64,000 nt of DNA, taken from assembly GCA_023213395.1 (NCBI GenBank), contig CM041465.1, positions 27,845,741-27,909,740 on the forward strand. The letters are read 5' to 3'. Shown here piece by piece: positions 32,100 through 45,166 of the stretch. The notes under the pieces were generated by a model. The model ran no database searches. It was not told where the DNA came from and saw nothing but the letters and a program-made list of their open reading frames with translations. Made by a program: the position numbers and the translations under genes. Every line of letters begins with the position of its first letter. The first letter of the stretch is position 1. This DNA comes from Cycas panzhihuaensis (lineage: Eukaryota > Cycadophyta).

Positions 32100-34734
32100 T
32101 TTGAACTAAAGTTATGTTGATAAAATGTGATAAATGAAATATCAAAAAGGTTAAATGTGAATATAAAAAAAAAATTATTTAAATTTAAAAGTTTTAAATG
32201 TAGAATTTATTTCCAAATATATCCCAAATTTTTCTCAAAGTTTTAAATAAGTGAACTAGGACCTATTGAGGCTACTAGGCTCTATGTTTAAGTTTCTCTT
32301 GGGACAATCTTCGGTTGCTATTCTGTATAGTAGCGCCTGCTTACAGATGGCAAAACAGGGATCTAATATACCGGTATGTGAGCGCTAGGCTCTATATACC
32401 TCAGTACATGGGCTGCTAAGAAGACTTTTATGCCCCCTTGAATTATTGGTCCACCTGCGCTGGACTTATGCCTATCGATAGATCTAGCAGTGAAGGTTCT
32501 CGAACCAAGGCACTCATCCTCTCCAGGTCTAGCCTTGGTCTCCAAACACCATGAAATAAATAGGTTCTATACCTCAGCCTACCACTGAATACACCTGATA
32601 GCTAATGGTTATCCTCATCCAATATGAGTGGGCCGATTAACGTGTGTGGGGTGGTAACTTCAAGGGTCCTAAACGTTCCCCTTGCAAGGCTAGAAAAATA
32701 GGGTGGTTCAATTCAGAATTATCTTATTTAATATGAAAATTAAACTAATTAGCAATGTGGTCTTGCTTAGAAAAAAAGATTACTTTGATATAATAAAGAA
32801 AAACTAGAAAGTATAATAATATGCTCTAAGCAAGATGAAATAAATAATAAACTTTTGAAATAAATAAAATCTCAACTTTTTTTAAAAAGTATAATACTCT
32901 TCAAATGGATGAAATATGCCTTTGAAAATAAAATAAATTAAATATAACTTTTATAAATGCAATAAAGGGATGATATTTTTCAATAATAATGAATAAAAAA
33001 AATAAAAAACTTTTAATAAATGTATGCTTTTCAAATAAATGACACACTTATGAGATAAAATTTCAAATAAACTTTTGAAGTATAATGATAAATAAGAAAA
33101 CTTTCAATAATTATGTGTTTAGAGTAAACTTTAAAATATGAATATAACAAAGGTCCTTTTCACTTATACAAAGCTAAAATAAACTTTTGATAATGAAATA
33201 TAAAGAGTTATCAACCTTTAATTTCTCAAATGAGTAAACATAAATCTTCAATGCAAGAAAAAATGACTTTCCTTTTTAGTATAAAAAACTTTGTCTTGAG
33301 GAAGATATATACAGCTGAAAAATAAAATATATGTATGTAGATTTTTAGTTGCTTTATGAACAATTTCTATTACTAAATAACTTAAAAATGCTTATATGAA
33401 GTTCAAGTAGAAACCTTGAACATATATTATGGACAACCAATGAGAAATAAAATAGAACTTTCTTAAAAAAATTTGAAGGGTAAGCTTATTAGGATATACT
33501 TATATGCTCAAGTTTGACAGCTTGAAAACTATACTAAACCATGTCATAATAACTTGAAATTGTACTAATATGTAGATTAATAAAATATGAATCCAATGGA
33601 ACTAACTGTTTGGAAAACAGGTTTCAATAAGTCAAGATTTGAATGATTCAAAGGTACAAACCTCCTTCTGAGGCCTAATAAGAGCAGGGAGCTCAAAATT
33701 GCATAAAATTACTAATAAAACTTTATAAAATGCTGAAAAATGATTAAATATTATTTAGAAGACTTCTCAATATACTTTCAGCTGAAAATTTTTGAGAAAT
33801 ATATATAAAAATGTGTAAAAAATGGCAGGTTTAAAGTAATAAAGTATCTCTAATTTGAGTGATTTGAAAATTAGTAAAAATATGTTAAAATGTATCAAAA
33901 ACTATATCAGATCGAAGAGAATTGAGTTATCTTCTCCACGAAACTGACAAAACTAAATTTGGATGTCAAACAAAAATGTTATGGTAGAAATAGTAACAGG
34001 TACCTTTATGGTAAAATGTTAAGAAAAATGCTAAAAACCACTAAAATGTCAATTTCAAAGATTAAAATAATGGTCAAAATAAATTCTAAAAAATAAAATA
34101 AAATATGGGTAATAGAATTTGTTAAACGTAGATCAATGTAGAATAAATTTGAGTAGAAAATAATTTCCTGGTAATAAAATACAATCAGTTCAAAAAGTGA
34201 TTTTGTAAAAAGTTGAAAAAAGGCTGAAAAAGGGGTTGATTAACTTTAAATCGACTGAAACAGGATCAAATTAGCACCAAATTGGTCATATGGCTAGTCA
34301 AAATTGATCTACAGAAAAGTTTTGATCCAATGAAACTAGTTTCGTCTGAAACTGATGAACCAATGAGGAGTTATAGAAAAACAAAACGCCAATAACCCTT
34401 TGTAAAAATTAAAAATTAAAAAATATAAATAAAAGAAAAAAAGAATTTTATGTTTTTGTTAGCCTCTTTGTAATGGATAATAGTCACGTGGAAATGAAAT
34501 TGTGACCAGGGCTACTATCAAGGGGGTTATATTCTTTAAGTGGTCAGATCTCAAATTTTATAAAGAATAATTAAAATTTTCTAAACTTTAGAAAAATAAA
34601 GATAAAATTGAAAGGAAAAAAAAAACATCACGACCGTGTATATGCAAATGAGGCACGCAAATACAGAATGCCAAACAATGAATAGCTAAAACAAATAACT
34701 TATAAGATTCACTTTGAGTAGGTGCACAAAGAAG

Positions 34735-35219
<485 letters not shown>

Positions 35220-36752
35220 CTACTTTAAAAGAAGAAAAATAAAAAAAATAAATAAGTAAACAGAAGTGACAATGAGAAAAGGAACGTGTAAGCACATGCA
35301 CACACAGATGTAACAGATTTTTCTCGTGCGAGTACACAACAATGAAACGGGAAGAAAAAAACGCAAAAAAGAGTATTCAGAAAAAGAACGGAAGCGTCTA
35401 CACTGTCACTGTCAGAAAAAAAACTACGTGAATCCAAATCTTAAGAATATTGCTCATAAAAGGTGATATGTATAAATATATAAAACTGAAAATATGCATT
35501 GACACCACCAGTAATGTATATATAAGAAGAAATATATATAAATATATAGTTTTATATATAGAAAGGGAAAAAGAATGAGACCAAGCTGACGTCACAGCTA
35601 CGTGTATTAAAAAAAATATTGCTAGACACACTAATGTCCAGTCAGACCTGCACAACTAATTAATCACAGCAGATTAGACTAAAAAAATTGTATGGAACTA
35701 GGTAAGATTTGTTACTTTCAAAAAAGCCTTTCATTTGTTGCAGATATTGGACCTGCAGATCAAACATACAGATACCTTTCTGAGGAACAACTAGGCACTT
35801 CAATAGACAACTAAATAAAGTTATGAGAGCTCTAAATTCTAAATAGAATCAATAAAAAATATTTGCAAGCAGTATCAAAGAGTAATTCTAAGGATTTTAA
35901 TCCTGTTGTAGAACAGATCTTTTTATATAATCAATGCCAAGATACTAGAAGAAATACGGCATGGAATGGAACTCATGTGAAGGTAATTAAGATGACGCCA
36001 AGAAGGAAATGGATTGTTAAGTTCATATTTGACTAGTTTGCAGGTGTTTAGCACTACTTCATTGGCTTTGTAATTTATTTTTGTAGACCGATAACGCTGC
36101 TTCCAATAACTGGTAGGTAGGAGTTTTGGCAGATAGGCTATCATTGCTATGTCAATCTTCCAATAATGTTGGACCGTATAGACATGATAGATGAAAGGAA
36201 GACTTGAGGGGGATTAGGAACAAGGAGGTTGGTGCAGGGCAATTCCAAAGTCAAAATGAAAAGAGTTTAATAAAAAAAATATCGAGGAAATGTTTGACCA
36301 AATATCTAGGCCAACACTTTCATATTTCTCTATTTCTTATTAAGTGTTCAGAGGTTAGAGGAATCCACAACGCGAAGATAGGGAGATGATAAAGTCTAAG
36401 TATCACGCGGTACATAATCAATCATACAAGACTCACAAGAATGGCATCCAAAAAATGAAAAACACCAATATACATCAACAAAAGGGAGGGGGTCAAAGTT
36501 CTTAAGGAATCAGAGGTATGCAAGTAAATATAACAAGTCAAACACAGAAGATTATGTGGATAAAGGAATGCCACATATGGAAGACCACACAAATGTAGAA
36601 TGCAGAGGGGGCGTAAATACAGTAAATGATTCCAAATCTTATTGAGGAAGTAATAACAAATAAATAAGAACTATATCTATATATTTGGATCTAAATAAAA
36701 TGAGATCTATATTCAGTGTGCTTACTCAAATATCCCCAATAAACCAAAATTT

Positions 36753-36843
36753 TAAATATATTCATAAAAAATAACTAGATCTGTAAATATATCCATGAAA
36801 ATAACCAGATTCCTAAGTATATCCACGAAAATGCATCAAATAC
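36753..36843. repeat. Three-unit tandem repeat in the W1 leader
   Basis: Three units of 30-31 bp beginning TAAATATATCCATGAAAATA and ending near CCAGAT. The middle unit is the best; the outer units differ at several positions. Confidence 0.7.
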
Positions 36844-37078
36844 ATGAAATATATGTTTATATTTGAAAAAGAAAAATCACTCAAAGAACCTGGTAATCTA
36901 GTTTGCAGTGCTGATTTCAAAATGTGACAACTTCTTGCACGATGGATGAATCTCTAAACCATTTTCTCTAATGAGAAGGTGTGCTTGCCAGGATCTCAAC
37001 CAGTAGTCATATGCAGATATTTCGCTGAATATATGAGAAACTAAATCGAATACGAGCAAAAATATCAACACTAACCTA

Positions 37079-37089
37079 CTTTGATACTA
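37079..37089 (-). other. W1 primer-binding site (decayed)
   Basis: CTTTGATACTA reads TAGTATCAAAG in element sense, two transitions from TGGTATCAGAG, at the same distance from the LTR as the intact site in W2. Confidence 0.7.
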
Positions 37090-37091
37090 AA

Positions 37092-37439
37092 TGATGGAGC
37101 TTGAGGAGCAGAGCGAGACTTTAGAATGAGAACATTTTGAGTATAATAGTGATTTTCGATAGTTGGCAGTGTTGAAAAACACCTAGGAGGTATTCCCATC
37201 CCTTAAATAATGAATTTTGGGGAGGCGTTAAGCACCATCACGCTAGCTGCACATTAACCAATGTAAATTTAAAATATATTAAAAAATTAACAATAATAAA
37301 TAAAATACGTACCTCAAGAAAGTGGTGTTAGGTCTAGGCAGATGTTGAGTGGCTCAAGGTGCCCTAAGGGCCTTCAAAGGTAGCTTTAAGGGGTCCTAAG
37401 TACTTAGGTGCTCTAACCACATTGGGATTATTCCCAACA
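37092..37439 (-). repeat. W1 5' LTR
   Basis: 348 bp, TGATGGAGC to CCCAACA, the partner of 27501-27848. Confidence 0.88.
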
Positions 37440-38665
37440 ATTGATACATCTATTATATTCATGCTTATTTTACTTATTCCACAATATATATTAGATATGA
37501 TTTCATGAGCGCGTTTACCTTACCTTCCATCATATGCCCACTAAAACTTCCACTAGACATTCCTTCAATTCACCCTAACCATTATCATGAGTTAATTTCA
37601 TATAGTCCATCCTTAGATTATAAATATTTTCTACAACATGCTTATTAGAATAAAACCATTTTGAATTCGGTCATCTCTCCTTTTTCCTTGAAGCTTGACA
37701 TCCTTTCTAGCCTTAAGGAATTCATCCTTAATGAGTCAATTCCTTTTCCCTTTTAAGAAAGGAAATTAATGTCATTGGGAAGGTATTCTTCTATTAGTTT
37801 AAGATTAGATAATAGACCAAGACCTTTATTAGAATCCACCCTTGAAAAAAATAGTCAATCTAAGGATTCTTTGAGTAATTATGTTTTGGTTTCACTTAGG
37901 AGGATGGTAACATTAGGTCATTACATCATGTTGTACCTACCACTACCATTTTGAAACACCCACTTTGATCACTTTTTCCTTTATACTTTGATAACTAGTT
38001 TCTCACTTGCACAATAAGCTTTGAGATGACCTCCTCTGTTGAAGGTTTTTTTGGTCGATATAGAGTTCTTATTCCTCTCTACTAAGAAGAATAAACTATA
38101 GTAAACATCTACCATCACAATGAGGATAAACTATGGTTTTGAATCTTTCTTCTTGCCTAATGAGTTAAAACTATAGGCAATTCCTTTATTTAGTCTTTTC
38201 TCATCTTTCCTTAAGCTGTTCTTGCTTTCATCAAAGTTTTTACTCATGATCATATAAGCCTTTAATTCTTTCAAGAATTTGCATTTAATGTGGATGCTCT
38301 TCTTTGAGGTTTTGGTTTTCTTCTCTTTTGAGTTGTGTACTCAAGAGAGAATTTAGGCCCCTAACCTTATTATTTATTTTTATCCTTGAGAAGAGAGATT
38401 AGTTTGTTAGATTTAGATACTTTATCATTTCCTTAGATCATATTTTCACTTATTAGTCCTTCATTCTGAGGATTCCTTCTTGGTCATATATCACTTATTA
38501 TTTTCTTTTTATTGTTTTTATTATCCTCAATTCTTTCTAACTATATTTTGAAGTGAGTACTCATTTTGATAGAACTAATCTCATTCACTATGATCTCCTT
38601 ATTGATTAATTCCCACACCATCCTTCATTGATCACACCATCTCTAAATACTGATCTTATGTTCCT
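37440..38665 (+). other. Y internal sequence between W1 and RNase H
   Basis: This continues the Y body after W1. It contains short open pieces in plus frames (for example 37769-37954) separated by stops, Ser/Leu/Phe-rich without a recognisable domain. Motifs of the type ATAAACTATR occur at 38091, 38127 and 38166. About 38325-38410 is the part shared with 19530-19609. Confidence 0.5.
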
Positions 38666-39070
38666 ATGGCATTGAATATATTCACTGATGGAGGTAGTAG
38701 AGGTAACCCAAGACTATCTGCTTCTACCTGGGTGATCTATAATCAATTGGGAAATTCTCTCCTCTATGTTGGCCTATTTATACCTAGAGTAACTAATAAT
38801 GAAGTCCAGTATTATCCCATTATTGGAACCTTATCTGATATCTCGTACGTTTATTTTGTACCCATCATCCTATATTCTAATTCTTAGATTGTAGCTTATC
38901 AGCTCGTTGGGATTTATCATATGCACTCTTCACGACTCCTTCTCCTTCACCATTAGGATTCATCATTAATATCATTATTTTCTTTAGTTATTATCTAGTA
39001 TGTTCCTCATTCTCTTAATATTGTAGTTGATGCTCTTGTCTCTTCTATCTTAGATGATTACTTTCATTAA
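38666..39070 (+). pseudogene. Y archaeal-type RNase H
   Basis: The frame starts ALNIFTDGGSRGNP, the catalytic DG and GNP motifs of archaeal-like RNase H. It continues WVIYNQLGNSLLY and VTNNEVQYYPIIGTL (TNN-x-x-Y with the catalytic Glu), then LYSNS for the DS block (Asp to Asn). After a stop, fragments IVAYQLVGIY and LNIVVDAL complete the usual order. The family is known as the extra RNase H of Tat gypsy elements. One catalytic aspartate appears lost and a stop interrupts the domain. Confidence 0.8.
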
Positions 39071-39845
39071 CTCTCATCTTTTGGCCAAGGGTACCTCACT
39101 CTGGAATGAGTATAAACTACCATTCTGTAAAGAGTATAAACTACTAGTTTTGAGGATAAAGGCTTAAGTAGTATATAGGTTAAGATTCCTTCATTTATTA
39201 ACCTCAGTATTCTTGTCTTCTATGAAGCATTTTGGAGACCTAAATGCTATAACTTTTCATTTGTTTTCTTTCAAGTTGAACCTTACATTAGTCTTTAAAA
39301 TGCTCTGATTCCTTTTTATCTATTAAAGAGCCTAAACTATGATAAGGAATCCTCCAAAAGATGATTATTGATGAGGTTAAACTATGATGATCAAGCTCTG
39401 AAAGCCTTCACCCTATTAATGAGTTTAAACTATGATAGAAAGCTCTAAGAAGTGACCTATTAATGAGTCTAAAAAACTATGACAGTCCATCCTTTATGAT
39501 CTAGTAAAAGGAACTTTCCTTCAAAGTATGGTTAATGAGAGATAAATTATGACGAGTTAGATTTTAAAGTCTCATCTAGTTTGTGTGTATTTGGCATTGA
39601 TCTTTTATTTAATGAATGATAACCTAGTCCTTTTGGGCAAGCTTTTAGGTAACATCTCTTTGATTTCTTATTTTAAAGGTATAAAAGTTGGTTTAATTAG
39701 ATTGTAAATCTTTTGTAGGCTAGTAGCCCATCATTCAAGTACCTCATCCTAAACTTTGTTGACTTTTAATAGAAAAATCTTTCACCTTGATCATTGTCAC
39801 CTTTCACCACCCTACTTTCTCTCTGAAGTAGGATCTTTAGGTGTC
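39071..39845 (+). other. Y 3' untranslated region with repeated TAAACTATGA motifs
   Basis: There is no coding sequence. The motif ATGAGnnTAAACTATGA recurs at about 39106, 39132, 39327, 39370, 39418, 39463 and 39534; between 39327 and 39480 the spacing is about 42-46 bp. The polypurine tract and 3' LTR follow. Confidence 0.6.
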
Positions 39846-39856
39846 AAGGGGGTAAA
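39846..39856 (+). other. Y polypurine tract
   Basis: AAGGGGGTAAA directly before the 3' LTR start. It is the expected plus-strand primer and fixes the LTR boundary. Confidence 0.75.
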
Positions 39857-40010
39857 TTTTTTACTAAAACTTGGCTTTCTTATTGATATTTATCACTCTT
39901 AATAAATTTCTTATATGTTTCATGTGAAAATGATTAATTTATAATTATTTCATATGTGTTAGGCCCTATTTTAATGAAATGTTATATTGATTTGATTGAT
40001 GATGTATGTT

Positions 40011-40015
40011 GAATG
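40011..40015. other. Left target-site duplication of W2 (GAATG)
   Basis: Exact match to 44455-44459. The Y 5' LTR has the uninterrupted form TGTTGAATGATGATTC near 24027. Confidence 0.92.
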
Positions 40016-40452
40016 TGCAGGAAAAAATATAGTAGGAGAACAGGGCAGAACATATATCAAATAACCATAAATCAATATTGCATCAATACATCAATGTATC
40101 ACAATAGCATCATAATTGCATAAATATGAAATCATTATATTCAGGTCATTATGAGAAGTGAGCAATACAAATTTCCCAAATAAGGGTGGTGTCTCCAGAC
40201 ACTAGGGTTGCACATTCCTCAGTATTTATAATTTGGGGGAGGAGGGAAACTCCTCAACCCCTGAATTTAAAATAATAATAAAATAATGTTAACTTAACTT
40301 AAATGAAACTAACTCAACTTAACATAAATCAAAGTTAAACTTGCCTTAACTTACCTTGACATGTTGAGCATCACATGTTTAAATTGAAGTTGATGAGGTG
40401 TACAATCCTAGCTGGAAAGGTGGGAGTATAGTGATGACGATTAACTCCAATA
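40016..40452 (-). repeat. W2 3' LTR
   Basis: 437 bp; matches 44028-44454. The inner end has decayed from CA to TA at 40452. Confidence 0.9.
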
Positions 40453-40534
40453 TTCTCCCCCTTAATGTCATTACAAACACTCGAATCTTTTCTTTAAACT
40501 TATGGAACTTGTACTTGAAAAAAAATTTAAAAAT

Positions 40535-41200
40535 CTAATGTTCATCAACATGCTTCAACCTTCTTGCAACATATGTCTTTGTATCATGAAGTAATTCAAA
40601 AAATCTGTAAGTAAATGATGCTTGATTCAAGTAGGTATGTATAGATGCAACTTTGTCTTTATCAATTAGAATATTGAGAAATTTTTGAATTTGAACTTTA
40701 TCTTTTGTAATATGTATGCTATCAACAACTGTCATATGATAAGATTCCTTTTTTGTCATATCAGATTCATTCCCCATCATGTCATAAGATTCATCCTCAT
40801 TCTCCCCCTCAAATGGAGGATCAAATCCTAGTGTAGCAAGTTGGTCCTGCATTTGATTTAAATCTTCATTGATTTTATCATCATGACCCACCTATTCTGT
40901 CGCTTGTCTCACATGCTCAATAAAAATATCATCAAATACAAGGAGGGTATCTCCCCCATAAGTGGAAATTAAAATATCCCAAATAGATTTAGAAGTAGTT
41001 AATTCACAAACCTTTGAAAAAACATCATCATGAATAGTACAAAATAATAATGCTAATGCTTCATTATCCTTTCTAATATTTTCCTTAACACTAACATCAT
41101 AGTCATCTTGTAAATATTTCCATAAATCATGTGCAATAAAATAGTTTTTCATAACCTTATACCATTCTAAAAAAATTTTCCCATCAAATATAGGTAATTA
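40535..41200 (-). pseudogene. W2 gag (copia, N-terminal part plus unique tail)
   Basis: The frame 40892-41152 starts near a KNYFIAHDLWKYL block and continues DNEALALLFCTIHDDVFSKV, TSKSIWDILISTYGG. This is the UBN2/DUF4219-like copia gag, close to W1's DNEALALIFCALEDYVF. One stop separates it from 40535-40891, which is acidic with 'DQLATLGFDPPFEGENEDE' and ends RLKHVDEH; I do not recognise that part. The zinc knuckle and everything downstream are absent, and the polypurine tract follows within about 80 bp. Confidence 0.75.
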
Positions 41201-44014
41201 TGCCATGTTATAAAAAATTTTAGAATATATAAAGTATGCTTTTATTAAATCAAATAAAGTCAATAAGTGACTAAACTTGCATGATGTCAAATATACTCTT
41301 CAAAAGAAATGTAATGCCTTTTGAAAATAAATAAACTGAATGAAATAAGGAAATAATGAATATATAAGTAACTTTGAAATCATATACCAATATCCTTTTG
41401 ACGATATAAATTTGAAATAAGATCTTAACCTTTAGATTTTCTTGAAATGAATAAATGTAAATTCTTAATGCAATAAATCCTTAGCCTTGATGATAATATA
41501 TAATGCTGAAAAAACTAAAATATATGTATATTTTACTTTGAAAGATAAGGAGTATGAAGAAACGTTTTAAAAGAAGGGTTAGAGGACAACCTTAAGTTTG
41601 ATAGCTTCAAAAATATACTAAATGATATCAGAATGATGTGAAACTTTACGAGTATGAAGATAAACAAAATATAAATCCAACGGAACTAATCATTTTGAAA
41701 ATGAGTTCCTATAAGTCAAGTTTTGATGATCCAAAGGAAATAGGTCTTATTTTGAGGCCTAACAGGAGCCGGGGCTCAAAATTGTATAAAAATTCTAATA
41801 AAACTTTATAAAATACTCAGAAATAATCAAATATTATTTAGAAGAATAATATTATTTCAGTTGAAATATTTTGATATATATATATATATATATATATCTG
41901 TGTGTGTAAAAAATGGTAGGTTTAAAGTAATAAAGCACCTCTATTTTGAGCGATTTAAAAATTAGTAAAAATACGTTAAAATATATAAAAAACTATATCA
42001 GATCAAAGAGAATTGAGTCAGATTCCTAACGAAACTAACAAAATTGAATTTGGATGTCAAACAAAAAAGTTATTACCGAAATAGTAATAGGTACTTTTAT
42101 CAGAAAATGTTAAGAAAAATGCTAAAACCACTAAAATGTCACATTTGACGATTAAAATAGTGGTCAAAATGAATTCTAAAAAATAAAATAAAAGGTGGGT
42201 AATGAAATTTTTTGAATGTAAATTACTTTAGAATAAATCCAGATAGAAAATAGTTTTCTAGTAATAAGATACAATCAGTTCAAAAGTGATTTTGTAAAAA
42301 GTTTAAAAAATGTTGAAAAAATGGGTGATTGACTTTAAATTGACTGAAACAGGGTCAAATCAGCACTAAATTGGTCATATGACCACTCAAAATTGATCTA
42401 CAAAAACATTCTGACCTAATGAAACTAGTTTTGTTAGAAACCAGTGACTCAATGAGGAGTTATGGTAAAAAAAGGCCAATAACCCTATGTAAAATTTAAA
42501 AATTAAAAAAAATAAAAAGAAAAAGTATTAAAAACTTATGTTACCCCTTGCTAACGGTCATATGGAGATAAAATAGGATTGGGGGCTGAGATCTTAGGGG
42601 GATTAAACCTTTTTAAACTCTAGATTTCAAATATTATGCAATATGTTTTAATTTTTTAAACTTTATGAAAAGTAAAACAAAAGAATTAAACGTAATGGCC
42701 GCGCAGCTGCATGGTAAAACAGGGGGCAAAAAATTGATAAAAAGTGATCGATTCATACATATAAGAAGACAGATCAACCCTTAACAGAGATCTTCAGATA
42801 GATCAGGGCTAAAAAGTGTTCAAAAATGATAAAAAATACATATATATATATTATGTGAAAAAATGGAACCGTGGCCATGCCGAGAAAACAGAGAGAAACA
42901 AACATGAATAGAGCTTAGATCTGAGTAAAATTGACTTATAGAGAGGCACCCAAGAAGGAAGATATAGATTTCATTAAAAAATAAAAAAAAAATAGTGAGA
43001 AACTGATTAAAAACTTGAGAAATTGGGGTTTTAGTTGCTTTGGAGGCTAGATCTCCTTGTACAGGCCACCAAATGAGACAAGATTTTGTAGGTAGTAGGG
43101 TGTCTTGGACAGCCAAGCGTTGGTAAATTTTTACAGTGATCCATTGCTTCTGTACTGAGAATGAGCTTGCAGATCGAATGGAGGCCAAACTAGAGTAGCA
43201 GTTGATCTAGATGAAATATCTTGCTGTATGATCAGCGAAATCACAAACTGTCTCTTTCACTGGATTGCTGGCTCAGCAAGGATCATAATGAGTGGTCACT
43301 TGCTAGAGTTTTGAGTGGTAGATTTATTGCATAAGTTTTCCAAAGCAATGATCAAGTCACCTAAAAAAAAAAGAAAAATGGAAAACGTGAAAATAAGAAA
43401 TAATATGAAAAATTTTAAATAAATAAACTTTATAGAATGTAAAGTTTGAGATTTAAATATGAATAATCAAACCAATGTTTTGTAGATGCACTATAGCTAC
43501 CCAAGATCTGAAGAAAATAGTGAAATAGATAATAAGAGCTATAATATAACTTCTCCAAGAGGCTTTTTATGCTGAATATATACCAAAAACTTATAGATTA
43601 GAAAAAATGGTGAAATAACTATTGAAACAAGTAGATCTATAGTAAAATATAGTAGATCTAAAAAAATATGTAACAGATCTGAAAAAAACTTGTATCAATC
43701 TTGTATACAACTGATCTCCTTTGCAGATTGATGAAATAATAATGAAATATAAGATAAAATATGTAGAACTAAAGAAATATGGCTCAAATCTGAGAAAAAA
43801 ACTTGAGCAAATATAGTTTGCTATTGAAATTCTACGTAGATCTGCACAAATCTAAAAATAAACCTAAAAAATATTTATTATATCACTAATATAACTTAAT
43901 AATGATTAAAACTTGTAGAAAAATGAATGTAACCGAATATTTGTTGATGTGAGCAAATCTGCCTCAAAATACCAATAACTTTTTTGAAAAACTTCACAGA
44001 TCAGCAATGGCCTA
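41201..44014 (-). other. W2 leader
   Basis: 2.8 kb without a credible gene, matching the W1 leader in blocks (41290-42720 against 32890-34700). The frame 42820-43188 is open but not conserved in W1. Small (TA)n runs occur at 41876-41897 and 42838-42852. Confidence 0.65.
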
Positions 44015-44025
44015 CTCTGATACCA
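44015..44025 (-). other. W2 primer-binding site
   Basis: CTCTGATACCA, that is TGGTATCAGAG in element sense, two bases from the 5' LTR end; matches the initiator-Met tRNA type. Confidence 0.87.
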
Positions 44026-44027
44026 AA

Positions 44028-44454
44028 TGTAGGAAAAAATATAGCAGGAGAATAGGGAAGAACATATATCAAATAACCATAAATCAATATTGCATCAATA
44101 CATCAATGTATCACAATAGCATCATAGTTGCATAAACATGAACTCATTATATTTAAGTCATTGTGAGAAGTGAGTAATATAAATTTCCCAAATGAGGGCA
44201 GTGTCTCTAAACACTAGGGTTACACACCCCTCAATATTTATAATTTGGAGGAGGAAGGAAACTCCTTGACCCCTGAATTTAAAATAATAATAAAATAATG
44301 TTAACTTAACTCAAATGAAACTAACTCAACTTAACATAAATCAAAGTTAAACTTACCTTGACATGTTGAGCATCACATGTCTAAATTAAAGTTGATGAGG
44401 TGTATAATCCTGGTTGGAAAGGTGGGAGTGGAGTGATGATGATTAACTCCAACA
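44028..44454 (-). repeat. W2 5' LTR
   Basis: 427 bp, TGTAGGAAAA to CTCCAACA, followed by the duplication GAATG (44455-44459). Confidence 0.9.
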
Positions 44455-44684
44455 GAATGATAATTCATGTATTATTATACTATCACTTATTGATGAGTGA
44501 TAAATATGGTGCTAAATTCTTCTCTTTCATGATCATTCTAATTTATTTATTCTTTTAAAACCTTTTTTTAATATTTTTGTTCTTGATTTCACCCTTAATT
44601 TATATTTTTTGATTATTTTTTAGGCTTGTGCTTATTATTTTCATTATTTTTTAGATATTTTCCTTATTAATAAAGTTATTTATG

Positions 44685-44689
<5 letters not shown>

Positions 44690-44741
<52 letters not shown>
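44690..44741. repeat. (TA)n run in the Y 3' LTR
   Basis: About 25 TA units. The matching place in the Y 5' LTR (about 24262-24285) has no TA repeat, so it arose after insertion. Confidence 0.9.
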
Positions 44742-44742
<1 letters not shown>

Positions 44743-45166
44743 ACATTTTAATGAGCCAATTTTACTTCTTGATTTATTGTATATTTGGTCCTATAAAAAA
44801 TATAATCGATCACATTTTTAGTTTAAAGCCATGATTTTTGTGACTCTAAAAATATGATCGATCATGTTTTTTATTGTTATGCATGCAAAACTTACCTAGC
44901 ATGCCAGAATTCTGCATGTCGCCATCCAGATTTGATGTAAACTTATATCTTTCATGCCCAGAATGTATGCAAATCCTATTATCATTCATCATTCAAAGTG
45001 TATGAGTTTAGAGATTAAGTTTTCGAGATCTTTCTTGAGATTTTTTAAAGATTTCTACTACTATTACTTGAAAGACTATTTTTGAAAGAAAAAATGATGA
45101 AATCAAGAGAAGATTTTAAAGCTTTGGTTGATGTTTTATTGATATTCAGATTTCAGTGATTGGGAT

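Larger units (their letters stand above)
40016..44454 (-). mobile_element. W2: short copia element with only gag (relative of W1)
   Basis: W2 is a 4.4-kb minus-strand element with LTRs 40016-40452 and 44028-44454, a polypurine tract (GGGGGAGAA in element sense, 40453-40465), an intact primer-binding site (44015-44025) and an exact GAATG duplication. The only coding part is a gag-like stretch (40535-41200). No protease, integrase, RT or RNase H is present. Its leader matches W1's, so W2 is a non-autonomous or deleted form that would depend on W1-type proteins. Confidence 0.9.

Noticed and set aside
32440-32540. Possible tRNA or tRNA-derived SINE because of GGTTCTCGAACC
   Set aside because: No A-box at the right spacing and no cloverleaf could be drawn by eye; kept only as part of the GC-richer island finding.
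38666-38887. Host RNase H-like gene
   Set aside because: It lies between the Y gag and its polypurine tract and 3' LTR, and has the Tat-type archaeal RNase H pattern; it belongs to the retrotransposon.
42820-43188. 122-codon minus frame in the W2 leader
   Set aside because: No domain, and the matching W1 leader has no corresponding frame.
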